Notes: generated from the letters alone by a model not told the origin. 64,000 bases of DNA from Histoplasma ohiense (GCA_017607445.1 JAEVHH010000004.1:1364001-1428000), one strand, 5' to 3'. Counted from the stretch's first letter, positions 45,619 to 56,956 are shown. Numbers and translations are program-made.

Positions 45619-47315
45619 TTTCTGAGTAGACAGACAATTCAGCTTTTGATTTGTATTGTTGAACTCTATAAGGAAGCGCAGCAATGATTTTTGACTTCCA
45701 GATTTAAGAGATGGGAAAAATGTCCTGTGCATTTTGTCCGCCTTTATAACTTCATTGTTCGCTCACCTCGCCATCCTGAAATCGCAGGACCACAAACGCA
45801 TTCCTGAAACGAAGTACTGCCTCCTCTCATGCTATCTCTTGATGCTAATCTTTTATTAAGAGGTAGGCGGCCTGCAGAGTTGGGTCACTAAATTTAGCAA
45901 CTATACGACTTTCCCCAAGAATATATACGAGGTTCTCTTAAGCTTGCTGCCCTGGTCGGGGTGAAACAGCAGAGATACTTGACAATATCTGGGGTACGTC
46001 TTCACGGCTTGATCACCTCAAGGCTAGAGTCTAGCTCGTATGTCGCGCACAAAGCTGGCTTGCTCAGCCAACGCGATACCGTTAGCACAGCTCCGGGTCG
46101 ACCAAACAGTCTTTGACGCGACTGCATTGTGTGACGACCAACCAACTGCTGCAAATTAACAGGAATTTTTATCTCTTCCGCTCGTACAGAGTATATATTC
46201 CAAGAAATTCGGAAACTCCACATCAGGTCACGATGACGATGCTTCATGGATGTCAAATCTTCAGAGGGATAGTTTTCTGTGCATACATTCAATTAGCTGA
46301 ATGGTTCCACAGGAGGTGGGCCACTCACTGCTTAGCAACAGAAAAAGCAGAGCTATTACCATCCATGCTGAGGTGCGGTTGAATACGGGGTGTGGTCTGA
46401 GAATTCGTGTTGCTGGCAATTTTGGCTTCAAAAAAAAAGTGAGTTTCGAACGATGCTGACATTGCCGGACGTGGGCGAAGTATCTTAGCTTCTATTACTC
46501 CGTAGAGTGTTGCTATCTAGAGCTCTGCTCTTCCTCTATGACCAGAGAGATTCAATGAGCGTTTTATACCCATATATTCGCATCCATCTAATATTCTATT
46601 GTATTGATTGATATCTCATAATCCCGTGGTAGATTGGGTGGAATTTAATTTTATCCGAACCTTGATTGACATACGGATATACCCTCACTGAATACACCAA
46701 TCAAAAAGGAAATCATGAAGCTTTTAGCAAGGAAACAGGAATGAACATATGGCTATCGTCTTCTTATTTATTCATACTTAGCTTTAATCTACACTCCATA
46801 TAATGATATGACGCTTAGCTGGCGGCAGAAACGTCGATCATCCTATGAATCAACCCTTCCGTCACTGCCAGGATTTTTGGAGTTGTTGCACTTTCGTGGC
46901 TCCCCTTTTGCTGAGTGGAGGGTGCGTTTCTGACCCTTCGCCAGTTTTACATACATCGCCCGCCTGCTCATTAGGTGAACACAACTGAGAGTTTAATATC
47001 AATGTTAAAGTCATGAAGCTCTACTTGTTCACTATTTGTATCTTGATACAAATTGTGGATTATATTCAGCAGCCCTAATTCGTAGATTATTAATAAAAAT
47101 TCCAGAAGTAATCGCCGTGGATAAAGAAGCGCAAGAAATCAACCCAGCTGAGATTTCGTGAAGGAAAATCATTACCAACATGAAGTGTTGAACTTTTCTA
47201 GAGGGACTCAACCATCCACCACGAAAAAAAACTCGAATGGGTGAAATGAAGTTTCCGTGTTTTTTTTTTTTTTTTTTTAAATATCTGGTATATGAGCAAG
47301 CTTTCTTGTTTGTGT
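45619..47315. other. Gene-poor stretch
   Basis: No supported gene. Fragments around 45980-46380 read protein-like in several frames on both strands without a recognisable domain. A 19-T run lies at about 47260-47278. Confidence 0.4.
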
Positions 47316-47714
47316 TCAAGTTCTCCAGAAGCTAAATGAGCCTTTCCTTAGACGTTTCAAGTGCAATTCATTATCCCTCAGTCGAGGAATCATCATCGAA
47401 GGCAGGGGCAAAAACCCCTGGTGGTTCACATGGTCGTCCATAGTAAATACCTCCGGCACGCTCGGGAGATTGGCAACTTCTTTCACTTTCTCAGTGGTGG
47501 GGAAAGTTCCTGAACTCGATATGATGACGGAGTACCGACCCGGCGGTCGTGGCGGTGCTGCCTTAGCTCTTTGCCAGTCCTCCGCCGACCAGGGCGGGTG
47601 TTTTTTATAATTCTCCTTTAATGCCTTGTCCTTTTCGAACCTCGTTAACTGTGCGCGTCTCGCTTCTTCTTCGAGTTTCTTGAGGATTGAGCTGCTCGGC
47701 TCAGGAGTTGACAT
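47316..47714 (-). CDS. Uncharacterised 132-aa charged protein
   Basis: Single open frame from ATG 47714 (MSTPEPSSSILKKLEEEARR). The first half is highly charged and probably alpha-helical (EEEARRAQLTRFEKDKALKE), followed by HPPWSAEDWQRAKAAPPRPPG and a YSVIISSSGTFPTTEKVKE segment. No signal peptide or membrane helix. I do not recognise the family. The composition and the absence of stop codons over 130 codons in an otherwise AT-rich area favour a real gene. Spliced upstream exons cannot be excluded. Confidence 0.5.
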   Translation of the reverse strand: MSTPEPSSSILKKLEEEARRAQLTRFEKDKALKENYKKHPPWSAEDWQRAKAAPPRPPGRYSVIISSSGTFPTTEKVKEVANLPSVPEVFTMDDHVNHQGFLPLPSMMIPRLRDNELHLKRLRKGSFSFWRT

Positions 47715-49915
47715 GCTTGCGCGTTGAGGATCGATTGGCACAGAATAAAACTAGAGAAGTTGAGTGAGGAATTCTGGATAGGATGTATAGTAGATTGCCA
47801 ATCAGACCTTAAGGAAACGGGGACAGAGCCACCGAGCCGGGATATCGATCGCCCAATTAAAAAATAAAGATCGAACACCGACCATTGCCTTTTGAAACGC
47901 TGTCACATCTCAAGAAAACCAAGGACATCTTGACTGATCAAAATACGTTTGATCAATGAATAATGATATTTAGCGCCTTCTCTTTCTTTAAAACAATGTC
48001 AAGTATTCTGCGGTACTACTACGTATTGCTTTTTTGAACAGTCTAAGACAAGAAAACTAATGAGAATGATAATACTTTTGATTCTGTTTATATATGGAAA
48101 AAATACTTTTTTATATTATTATGTTGTTCAGCTCATTTTCTGGTATTAATGATGTGATTTTTTTCTCGATGAGTCTGAGAAAAACAGCTCTAACTTTGAA
48201 GAGAGGATTTCTGCTACCTATCATGGCAGGGCTAGAATGAAGCTGCCCATCGTGGTCTCTCTTTTTCCAGCAATTTTTTTTGTCGCTTACGGCAAAAATA
48301 ACTTTTTCCTATTACAAAATGGTATCATTGCAGAGTCCAGGGCTCGTGAACGAACATCTTCCACGAGAATATAAGTACTTGATATGTCCTCCTCTACGCG
48401 CTTTCAAGTTGTAGGAGAATAAGCACTTTAATTATATCTCCATGGCAGTTTCAGATTTCCCTTTCCAAAATAGATTTGCCGCTGGCAGTCAGCTAAGGCC
48501 TCAGCGTGCCAAGGAGCAGCTTCGAAAGAGAACTAGTCATTGCATTCATTCAAAATATTCCGTGAAATAGTGGAGGGATTGACTGGCTGGGAAGTGATTT
48601 GATTGAACCAAGCCAGCAGCGACATGACACAAATGGCGCATGCATCTGGAGTAACAAGATTCCAGGCATTACTTCAAAGGCTAAACCGCCGAGCCCTGCG
48701 GGAAGCTATCTCTGTTGTTGTTTAAATGTAAATTCTAGATGTTCTGCATTATTGTCATGGCTCTGAAAGAACCCAACTAAAGCTTAGATTAAACATAACA
48801 TATTGAAATGCTTACTAGTAGTTTTATTGCTTCTGAAGAGTAGTTCTGAGTCCCTCAGAAAGAGATTCTAAGGAGTTTGTAACGCTGAATAAACTTCAAA
48901 TTAGATGTGTGATGTCACACCGGCTATTATATCCTAGTGCTCACATCTTGCTACCTATCCATTTTACGCCGCTTCTTTTACTGCTTTCTCTTGCTTCACA
49001 ATTAATTGTTATTACCTCTCCGTACTCTGTACGTCAATTGTTATTTATTGTATATAATTATTAATCATTTATTTTCAACTATATTATTTGCTCGTTACAC
49101 TGTCTACCAGTCAGATATCACAATAGCTAGCGTCAGCTGCGTGAACAGATATTTTTCTCTTCTCTTTTTTCTTCTTTTTTCTTGTCAGTTTTCTGCTCCT
49201 TGGAATTGAGCTGGGACCTGCTGACGCTGAACGATGAAGCCATTGGATCGACGTGTGTTGATGGTCTCCAAGTCCAAAACTAGGTGCTCATTGGAAACTG
49301 CTACGGAATAGAGTGGGTCGTTTGCATTTCATTTCAATGCATCCCAGGAACGAATAATAGGAGGGCTGTCTCGGTCTTCCTCCGCCAACTCTACAAGATG
49401 ATAAATATAGAACATTGCCGCTTTCCCCTCTATTACTCATCCTACCCATTTCTATACCTACCATCAAGAGGCAGGAGGCTTTTCACAAAGCTTGCTCTTT
49501 GCAGAAAAATGTTTCGATGATGATTTGATCGACTTCAGACATGAAAAATTGATCTTGGAATGCAGGAAATAGTGGTGTTTTGGTTGGGCTCAATTTTTCG
49601 ACATCCAATAACAGGGCAACCAGGTAGAACAAGACTTCCAAAGAACCAGTGCTATGGGCTAGTGCCGGCCGGCAGAACCCCCGACTTGGCTTAAGCCTAA
49701 ATTTGGTGGAACGGCGGGCTGCGGAGGCTTGAACCTTGGAATCAAAACATGTTTCCCGTTTTCGACTAGCGTGTGAAATGACCTTATAACCACCACTGCT
49801 GCTTTTAGAAGACAACAGCTTTATTCTCTTTCACTTGGATAATTGTACTGTGAGGACAGTGAATATCTGTACTGCCCCTACAAAAATAGTCTGATACAGC
49901 TTCCATTGTTGTTTA
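47715..49915. other. AT-rich intergenic stretch
   Basis: About 2.2 kb, markedly AT-rich from 47,900 to 49,200. No coding sequence is recognised. The minus frame 49483-49815 (110 codons) has no domain and overlaps the expected promoter of the next gene. Confidence 0.45.
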
Positions 49916-51466
49916 ATGCCCAGCATGACCCGCCAGTTCAGATCTGGCCTTGTTGCCTCTACCTCCAACCATTCTTCCTGGGCCACCGAACCCAAACCCC
50001 ATCCTCAAACCCAAGAACAGGCGGATACAAATGGTGGCCCAAAGCCTTCTCTTGCCTCACCGGAATCCTACGCCCAGCCCTTTTGCGATTTCATGACAAA
50101 CAACCCGACTAGCTTCCACGCCGTTGCCAGCTTCTGCGCCCAGCTCCAGCAGCACGGCTTCACCCGCCTGTCAGAGCGTGACATGTGGTCCTCCGTCCTC
50201 AAAGCTGGCGGGAAATACTACTGTTCTCGTAATGACAGCTCCCTGATAGCGTTCTCCATTGGTTCCGAATATAAGAGTGGCAATGGTTTTGGAATTGTTG
50301 CTGGACACGTTGACGCAGTCTGCGCGAAACTGAAGCCCGTTTCCAAAATGAGTAACAAGGCGGGGTTTATGCAGTTGGGCGTTGCACCGTACGCGGGATC
50401 AATGGGCTCGACATGGTGGGACCGCGATTTGGGGATTGGCGGGCGTGTGCTTGTTCGCAATCAAGATACGGGTGCGATTGAGTCTAAGCTGGTGAAGCTG
50501 GATTGGCCCATTGCGAGAATTCCAACCCTTGCCGTGCACTTTGGGGCTGCATCTCAAGGCCCATTTAATAAAGAGACGCAGGCGGTGCCGATAATTGGGT
50601 TGGATAATTCTGATATCCTTGGGAATGAACAGGGCAATGCTCAGGAAGATGATGATATCAAGCCGAACACGTTTGCGGCGTCCCAGCCGTCTAAACTGAT
50701 GAAAGTTATTGCTAAGCAATTAGGTATTTCTGATTTAAGCACTATTGTCAACTGGGAACTTGAGCTTTTTGATACACAGCCTGCGCAGGTTGGCGGGCTG
50801 AATAAAGAGTTCATCTTCGCTGGTCGTATTGATGACAAACTCTGTTGCTATAGTGCCCAGGAAGCACTTCTAGCGTCCGAGGATACTGCATCCTCTGGAA
50901 TTATCAAGATGGTGGGAATGTTTGACTCAGAGGAGATCGGTAGTCTGTTACGCCAGGGTGCCCGCTCAAACTATTTGAGTAGTGTCATGGAGCGCATCGT
51001 AGAGGCTTTTGCACCTTCATACGGTCCCAATGTGCTTTCGCAGACAGTTGCAAATAGTTTTCTTCTTTCCTCTGACGTTATCCACGCGGTGAATCCCAAC
51101 TTCGAAAACGTTTATTTGCATCACCACGCTCCAAGATTGAACGTTGGGGTCGCCATATCTGCTGATCCCAACGGACACATGACCACTGATAGCGTCGGCA
51201 CAGCACTTCTAAAATGCATTGCGGATAAGTGTGGCTCTACTTTGCAAGTGTTCCAGATCCGCAATGACAGCCGCAGCGGAGGAACGATTGGACCTATGAC
51301 GAGCGCTCGGATTGGAATAAGGGCGATTGATGCTGGTATTCCTCAACTGAGTATGCATAGCATCCGTGCAACGACGGGGAACATGGATCCTGGACTTGGT
51401 GTCCAGTTGTTTAAGGGATTCTTTGATTATTTTGAGGAGGTGGATCGAGAATTCCGTGATTTCTAG
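49916..51466 (+). CDS. Divergent M18-family aspartyl aminopeptidase
   Basis: Single exon, 516 aa (a second ATG three codons later is equally possible). M18 enzymes are dinuclear zinc aminopeptidases removing N-terminal Asp/Glu, in the cytosol or vacuole. Family landmarks: FCDFMTNNPTSFHAVASFCA; the zinc-histidine segment AGHVDAVCAKLKP (usual GAHTDSPCLKVKP); MGSTWWDRDLGIGGRVLV; IPTLAVHF with a conserved His; the FAGRIDDKLCCYSAQEAL aspartate region (usual LDN); FDSEEIGS with the catalytic Glu pair; the SSDVIHAVNPNF aspartate (usual SADMAHAVHPNY); and PQLSMHSIRATTGNMDPG with the last zinc histidine, where the usual SIRE has become SIRA. Metal ligands appear kept but several highly conserved neighbours differ, so this is likely a diverged paralogue with altered specificity. 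Confidence 0.85.
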   Translation: MPSMTRQFRSGLVASTSNHSSWATEPKPHPQTQEQADTNGGPKPSLASPESYAQPFCDFMTNNPTSFHAVASFCAQLQQHGFTRLSERDMWSSVLKAGGKYYCSRNDSSLIAFSIGSEYKSGNGFGIVAGHVDAVCAKLKPVSKMSNKAGFMQLGVAPYAGSMGSTWWDRDLGIGGRVLVRNQDTGAIESKLVKLDWPIARIPTLAVHFGAASQGPFNKETQAVPIIGLDNSDILGNEQGNAQEDDDIKPNTFAASQPSKLMKVIAKQLGISDLSTIVNWELELFDTQPAQVGGLNKEFIFAGRIDDKLCCYSAQEALLASEDTASSGIIKMVGMFDSEEIGSLLRQGARSNYLSSVMERIVEAFAPSYGPNVLSQTVANSFLLSSDVIHAVNPNFENVYLHHHAPRLNVGVAISADPNGHMTTDSVGTALLKCIADKCGSTLQVFQIRNDSRSGGTIGPMTSARIGIRAIDAGIPQLSMHSIRATTGNMDPGLGVQLFKGFFDYFEEVDREFRDF

Positions 51467-52048
51467 ATGATGTTGGTCGTTATGGTTTATATCTCTTATT
51501 TTATTTTGATTTGATTTAATTTGATTTTTTTTTCCTTTTTCGTATTTGGATGGAGACATTGCGGTTGCTTGTTGGATATTCATTACTACATTGATACTTC
51601 GGTTTTTTTTTTTTTTTTTTCCGTTGGAGGAAGTCATAATGCCTGGGCTAGGATTATTGTTTGGAGGTAGAAAATATGTCAATAGAATTAACATAATTTC
51701 GTGTTGAACCATAGAAAAGCTAAATAAATCCTTTGGTGAAAGGATGTGGTTTCCTAGCCAGAAGATACTTGTAAATGATATTTACTCTACCCAATTCAAT
51801 ATTATCTGCTGTAGTTTCTTCGTCCACAGAACAAAGAAAATCCTTGGCAATATGGCGCTAAGATAAGATTTAAATAACCTTAAAACCTCCACCAATTGCC
51901 AACACGGCACAAAAATTTATCCCCAATATCAACGCTGAAATGCACAACAGCAGGCGATCACAATATTCTTGTCACATATACTTTACTGATGCCATATAAC
52001 CCCCCATGAAATTTGGAAAGTGTGTAGAAATTTCAAATATCTATAAGC
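51467..52048. other. Intergenic region between aminopeptidase and NOB1
   Basis: AT-rich, with an 18-T run at about 51603-51620. Contains the 3' UTR of the aminopeptidase and the promoter of NOB1. Confidence 0.5.
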
Positions 52049-53314
52049 ATGGCGGAACCTAGCCCTTCCAAACCCGTCCACACAATAATCCTCGACGCTG
52101 CGCCCCTCATCCGCAATGTACCCCCGATCTCGACGCTGCTTGCGCAGTCTCACGCCCTCATCACCACTCCTGCTGTCATCTCCGAAATTCGAGACCCTGC
52201 TGCGCGCTCTAGACTTGAGACGTTATACCTCCCATTCCTCACACAACGTACTCCCAAACCGGAGTCCGTAAGGTTCGTCGGAGAATTTGCACGGAAGACA
52301 GGCGATAGGCCAGTACTGAGTAGACAAGATTTGGAGATTCTGGCACTGGCATATGAAGTTGAATGTGAGAGGAATGGAGGTGACTGGAGGTTAAGAAAGG
52401 AGCCCGGACAGAAACGGATTAATGGAATGCCGCCCACGAAGGTTGACGAGGAACATGAGAGGGAAGGCGGGGCAAATGGCGATGAGCCTCCTGTGGAACA
52501 ACATCATAAAGTTGAAGACCCCATCGAAGATGTGGTGGACGGCTTGGCACAGGCTACTCTAGATAACAAGGGAGAAGAGGCACAAGGGAATTCGGCACGA
52601 GCTACGAACGGCGTTGAGGAAACACAACTGGAAGAATGCTCAACACGGATACAAACGAACGAATGCGACGAGGATGACGAAGGTTGGATAACCCCTTCCA
52701 ACATCAGAAAGCACCAGGCAAAAAATGCCGCAGCTCCCGCGGCATCCGTTGAAACAAAAACAATGCAAGTCGCAACCATAACCGGCGACTTCGCTATGCA
52801 AAACGTCCTGCTGCGTATGAACCTCAACCTCCTCTCGCCCAACAACATGCAGCGCATCCACCGGCTAAACTCCTATATCCTCCGTTGCCACGGTTGCTTC
52901 GCCACAACGAAGGAAATGAACAAGCAATTCTGCCCGCGCTGTGGCAAGCCAACACTGACCCGCGTCTCCTGCTCCACGTCTGCGGGCGGCACGTTCAAAC
53001 TCCATCTCAAGAAGAATAAGCAATGGAATACGAGGGGGGATAAATATAGTATTCCGAAACCTACGGCGGGGACGTCGAATGGAAAGTGGAAAGGAGGTGG
53101 CGGACAGGGGGGCTGGGGGACTGGTCTGATACTGGCGGAGGATCAGAAGGAGTATGTGAGGGCAGTAGCTGAGGAGGGGAGGAGAATGAGAAAGGAGAGG
53201 GATCTTATGGATGACGATTTTCTTCCCGGAATTGTGACTGGGGAGAGGATGAAGGGCGGTGGGAGGGTGCAGGTGGGAGCGGGTAGAGCAGTTAACTCAA
53301 GGAAGAGGAGGTAA
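52049..53314 (+). CDS. NOB1: 20S-pre-rRNA endonuclease Nob1 (PIN domain, zinc ribbon)
   Basis: Single exon, 421 aa. Nob1 cleaves site D of the 20S pre-rRNA to make mature 18S rRNA in late cytoplasmic 40S assembly. The PIN domain opens with TIILDAAPLIRN (metal-binding D16), continues with ITTPAVISEIRD (acidic E/D) and LSRQDLEILALAYE. A long acidic, low-complexity linker (about 125-235) follows, then GWITPSNIRKHQAKNAAAP. The zinc ribbon has cysteines at about 280, 283, 295 and 298 (RCHGCFATTKEMNKQFCPRC). The tail holds KLHLKKNKQWNTRGDKYSIP and a Gly/Arg-rich end, all typical. It opens the compact RNA-processing block of the window. Confidence 0.95.
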   Translation: MAEPSPSKPVHTIILDAAPLIRNVPPISTLLAQSHALITTPAVISEIRDPAARSRLETLYLPFLTQRTPKPESVRFVGEFARKTGDRPVLSRQDLEILALAYEVECERNGGDWRLRKEPGQKRINGMPPTKVDEEHEREGGANGDEPPVEQHHKVEDPIEDVVDGLAQATLDNKGEEAQGNSARATNGVEETQLEECSTRIQTNECDEDDEGWITPSNIRKHQAKNAAAPAASVETKTMQVATITGDFAMQNVLLRMNLNLLSPNNMQRIHRLNSYILRCHGCFATTKEMNKQFCPRCGKPTLTRVSCSTSAGGTFKLHLKKNKQWNTRGDKYSIPKPTAGTSNGKWKGGGGQGGWGTGLILAEDQKEYVRAVAEEGRRMRKERDLMDDDFLPGIVTGERMKGGGRVQVGAGRAVNSRKRR

Positions 53315-53833
53315 GATATATTTGCGAGAAGAAGGGAATTTTACATGATTGCATTTACAGGTTTTGAAAAGAAAATGGGAGAGGGTGCAGGATTATGTTA
53401 TATAATCCTTATTTTCACTGACGATTTTTTCTTTAAGCATTTCATACTAGTAGGGAATCAAAGATAGATAAAGGATCGCAAATATAAAACCGCATTTCAA
53501 TACTTCAGACATGGATCGCTTGGATGTGTAACGTAGAGTAGAATACATACAGAGTGAATCGTATGGCATCTGAACTCGAATTATTTCCGCACCACCTTGA
53601 TTTCTGCTAGTACTTCGCCACCATAGAATTTGTACAGAGCCATACCAAAAGAAAACCGTGGAGTCTTAGATAGGCAACAATAGATGAGACTAGTTAAGGT
53701 TTATATATATCTCATTTTTAAAAACCGCCCTTCCTTCGCCACAAAAGAATAACGCCATTCGCCCGGATATCAATCATTGCCAGAGAGCGGTCACATTTTG
53801 GGTTCTAGTTCGCAAGGTAGAATATATTAGCCC
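53315..53833. other. Convergent 3' intergenic region NOB1 / NOP10
   Basis: Between the 3' ends of NOB1 (+) and NOP10 (-). Nothing else recognised. Confidence 0.5.
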
Positions 53834-54126
53834 TTACCCTACCAGCCAAAGAGGCAATAAGTGAGTATCTTGTGCTGTCAGTCCACGTACCAGGCTGTTG
53901 CGTCAAGAGAAGTCCATATCGTTTCTTCAATGTAACTCGGTGTCTTGAAGAAATTAGTTCTGTTTAGCCCATCGCAGGCATATATTTGTCTGGAAACTAA
54001 CCTGGAGTATTTGTCATCTGGCGAGAATCTGGCGGGATGGGCAGATTTTGTGACCTGGCCATCCAGCACCTTTTTCAATGTGTAGATGCGCTTGCCTTCA
54101 CTGTCGAGGGTATACATGAGATGCAT
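53834..54126 (-). CDS. NOP10: H/ACA snoRNP protein Nop10
   Basis: Best model: three exons (54002-54126, 53891-53943, 53834-53838) give 60 aa. Nop10 is a core protein of H/ACA ribonucleoproteins (with dyskerin/Cbf5, Gar1 and Nhp2) that pseudouridylate rRNA and snRNA. The N-terminus MHLMYTLDSEGKRIYTLKKV and AHPARFSPDDKYSR match the family almost residue for residue. After the first intron (GTTAGT...CAAG) comes HRVTLKKRYGLLLTQ. The last intron (GTACGT...GGTAG, about 52 nt) leaves a terminal exon of only 5 nt (GG TAA), completing Gly-stop. Without that splice the frame would read on well past the family's normal C-terminus. The last exon is inference from donor strength and expected length. Confidence 0.88.
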
Positions 54127-54908
54127 TCTGTAGGGAGTGGTTAATTGTTAATCCGAATAGTGCGGCAGTAATTGGGTATCTTACTTTGCTAAGAGGTTTA
54201 AGCCGACTCTTAAGAACAGTGAGAGTTCTCAGAGATCTTGTCTGTGAACGTAGCTGGTGAGGAATGACGATGATTTAGTTTTTGATTAAATTATTCTTTG
54301 GCACTGTGGTTCGGAATGGAAGGTTTTGCCGACCCGCGCTAACACAGCTCATAATTTCGAACATGAAAATTTCAAAACCACTTGAAGATCAACAATCCAA
54401 TATTCAAAAACTATCCTCTCAATATCCTGCATGTTTTGCTTGTTCTTCCCTCTCTATATACTTGGAAATTGATATATTAATCGCTCATACCATAGCTACT
54501 AACACCGAAAAAGTTATGAAGGAATAGAATACAATTTGTTTATGAAAAAGGGTTGCTTCAGTGGCACAATGACTGAGCACTCCTGCATGGGTGTCAACAG
54601 TTAATAGAATATTTGGTAGGTGATATCATTTCCTTTTCCTGATTTAATTGAACTTGAATGGGATTTTGTGTTTAAAGTAGCATGTATTTCCCCCTCTGTT
54701 TCCGGTGATGACACCCATAGTAGCCTAGGTAGCAGTACTGATTTTTCGCTGCTATCAATGTTGGCTCTTATATGACTACAACGGTATCTGAGAAGCCTGC
54801 ATATATTTGCACATATTTACTACTTCTTCTCTTCGGTGTGTTTGGGAGACTTCATTTGATTCTGACTCAATTTGTCTAGTTGCCCCATCTGCGAGTAATA
54901 CTACATTC
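54127..54908. other. Divergent promoter region NOP10 / SEN2
   Basis: About 780 bases between two divergent RNA-processing genes. The frame of SEN2 stays open upstream to about 54807 but without a supporting ATG. A bidirectional promoter is plausible. Confidence 0.5.
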
Positions 54909-56405
54909 ATGATGGCCTCATCTACCTCCTTTGTCATTCCAACTGTCTCAAATGGACCTACAGACTCTAACAACAATAGCAATTGGAAGTCTTTAAAAGA
55001 TGCAGCTAACCACCTTCCTCCACGGCCCCGGCGGCCCAATTACAAACATCTCCACCGTTTTCCTCTTCCCCTCCACGTCCACCCCTTACCTCCGCTAATT
55101 CCCCACAATCCCCTCTCTCTAATTAGCATAGCCCTATCGTATCTCACATACTTTATTTCTCCTCCTCACCAGCACATCTATTCCGCGTACTTTGACTCGA
55201 CAACGTCTTCAGTCCATGTCACTGACGCGAAAGCGATACGTGCGTTTTGGGAGATGGGCTTCTTTGGGAAAGGGAGCTTGAGTAGGAGTGAGCCAAGTTG
55301 GTTAGATCGAGAGAGAAATAGAAGGGGATTGACGGGTGATGCGACAAGTGAGGAGGTGACAGGGAAAAGAAGAGTAGAGCGGCGGGAACGCAAACTTGAG
55401 AGAGCTAGAAAGGAAAAAGAGGCTATTGCAGAGCAGCTGAAAGCAGAAGCGCAATTACGGAATTATCGTGGTGATGTTCGACCTATTGAATTTGATAAAG
55501 CTTTGTCCACCTTAGAAAGCCCCGTCAATGATGCTGCTGTTGCTCAGCCGGATGAACAGCCTCAGGAGAATCAAGACCACGAGTCTATAGTTCGAGCAAC
55601 AAATTCATCCATCCCCAGACAATATATGGCCAATGGAAATTCTGGGAATGAACGTTCAAATGCTGGTAAGACCGTACATTTCTCGCCAGTAGTCGACCAA
55701 ATGAAATATGATAGTGCACAACCTACGTTACCACAACTACCTGAGCATCCAATCTCTCATACAGACAAACAAGAGCACACCCAAATACTCAATCAAGAGC
55801 ATCTCCAACTGTCGAACGAAGAAGCCTTCTTCCTCGTCTACTGTCTAGGTGTACTACAAGTGTATGATAATGACCGCACATCGATCCTTCCCGCAACCTC
55901 ACTCTTATCTCTCTTCCGCCGACATTCCTATTTCCCCCCACGAGAGCTATCTGTTCCCGCAAAACCAGATGATCCGTTTCTGCTATCTTATGTCGTATAC
56001 CATCATTTTCGTTCGCTTGGGTGGGTAATCCGCTCCGGTGTAAAATTCGGCGTTGATTACCTTCTCTACAACCGCGGGCCGGTATTCTCACATGCCGAGT
56101 TTGCAGTTTGTCTGCTTCCTGCTTACTCCGATCCTTACTGGACAGCGACTGCAGAAAAGAGACAGAAGACTGCGAAGAAAGAGGGCCGAACCTGGTGGTG
56201 GCTTCACTGTGTGAACAGAGTCCAAGCCCAGGTCAAGAAGAGTTTGGTACTATGTTATGTAGAAGTCCCGCCTCCTCCTCCCAAGCCACAACCCACCGGT
56301 GCCAATGGGGGAAATGATGAATTGGATATTGGTGCTCTGCTGAAAGCGTACAAGGTCCGTGAAATGACAATTAAAAGATGGGTGCCGAATCGAAGTCGGG
56401 ATTGA
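54909..56405 (+). CDS. SEN2: tRNA-splicing endonuclease catalytic subunit Sen2
   Basis: From the double ATG at 54909/54912 the product is 498 or 497 aa. Sen2 cuts the 5' splice site of intron-containing pre-tRNAs within the Sen2-Sen34-Sen15-Sen54 complex. The N-terminal block (IYSAYFDSTTSSVHVTDAKA, then WEMGFFGKGSLSRSEPSW) is followed by a long charged coiled segment (about 140-190) and a low-complexity linker. The C-terminal nuclease domain starts at LSNEEAFFLVYCLGVLQV. It holds GWVIRSGVKFGVDYLLYNRG with PVFSHAEFAV, giving the catalytic triad Tyr387, His395 and a lysine in VKKSLVLCYVE (K443/K444). The spacing Tyr-x7-His matches the family. The gene is divergent from NOP10. Confidence 0.93.
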   Translation: MMASSTSFVIPTVSNGPTDSNNNSNWKSLKDAANHLPPRPRRPNYKHLHRFPLPLHVHPLPPLIPHNPLSLISIALSYLTYFISPPHQHIYSAYFDSTTSSVHVTDAKAIRAFWEMGFFGKGSLSRSEPSWLDRERNRRGLTGDATSEEVTGKRRVERRERKLERARKEKEAIAEQLKAEAQLRNYRGDVRPIEFDKALSTLESPVNDAAVAQPDEQPQENQDHESIVRATNSSIPRQYMANGNSGNERSNAGKTVHFSPVVDQMKYDSAQPTLPQLPEHPISHTDKQEHTQILNQEHLQLSNEEAFFLVYCLGVLQVYDNDRTSILPATSLLSLFRRHSYFPPRELSVPAKPDDPFLLSYVVYHHFRSLGWVIRSGVKFGVDYLLYNRGPVFSHAEFAVCLLPAYSDPYWTATAEKRQKTAKKEGRTWWWLHCVNRVQAQVKKSLVLCYVEVPPPPPKPQPTGANGGNDELDIGALLKAYKVREMTIKRWVPNRSRD

Positions 56406-56956
56406 GGACTGCTTTTCTCCTTTCTTGTTTATCCTTTTCTACCCATATTTTGGGAAGGGCGCGGTGACTTGATTGTGATCCGGGTGTTTTACATCTTTAC
56501 CCCAATATTGGCCTGTTATTTAAAAGCTTTGTATGATAGTACCTTTCTCGTGTGTATGTACATGTACATGTATATTGGTAGCTATAGACCCACCCGACAT
56601 GTGAGTTTATTCCGCAATTTTCGACGAGGTTAAATTGTTTTAAGATACCCTTCCTTAATCGCCATATGCAAATGATATCATAGACGGGAACCAACATACA
56701 CAGAATTGAGCAATGCTAGTATTTCTGAGACGTAATTCAAATCGGCCCTCAGAACTCAGAAGGTAACTTTTCAACTTGACCAGGTAAGGCGCATTAGCCC
56801 AATCAGGCATGATTGAATTATACACACGTGACCGCGTGCATTCGACAGTCGCGTTGGATGTCGCGCATTTATTACCGTTTCGGGTAACTAACCTGGAATC
56901 ATTAATAACAGCGCTGGGCGACGGACTCTCTTCCGGGCCGTTTATATGCCCCAACC
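56406..56956. other. Intergenic region SEN2 / CRB2
   Basis: 3' UTR of SEN2 and promoter of the checkpoint gene. Minus-strand frames here extend into the first exon of the checkpoint gene and are judged chance. Confidence 0.5.

Noticed and set aside
51209..51712. 167-codon minus frame at the aminopeptidase 3' end
   Set aside because: Antisense to the conserved M18 C-terminus and a low-complexity 3' UTR.
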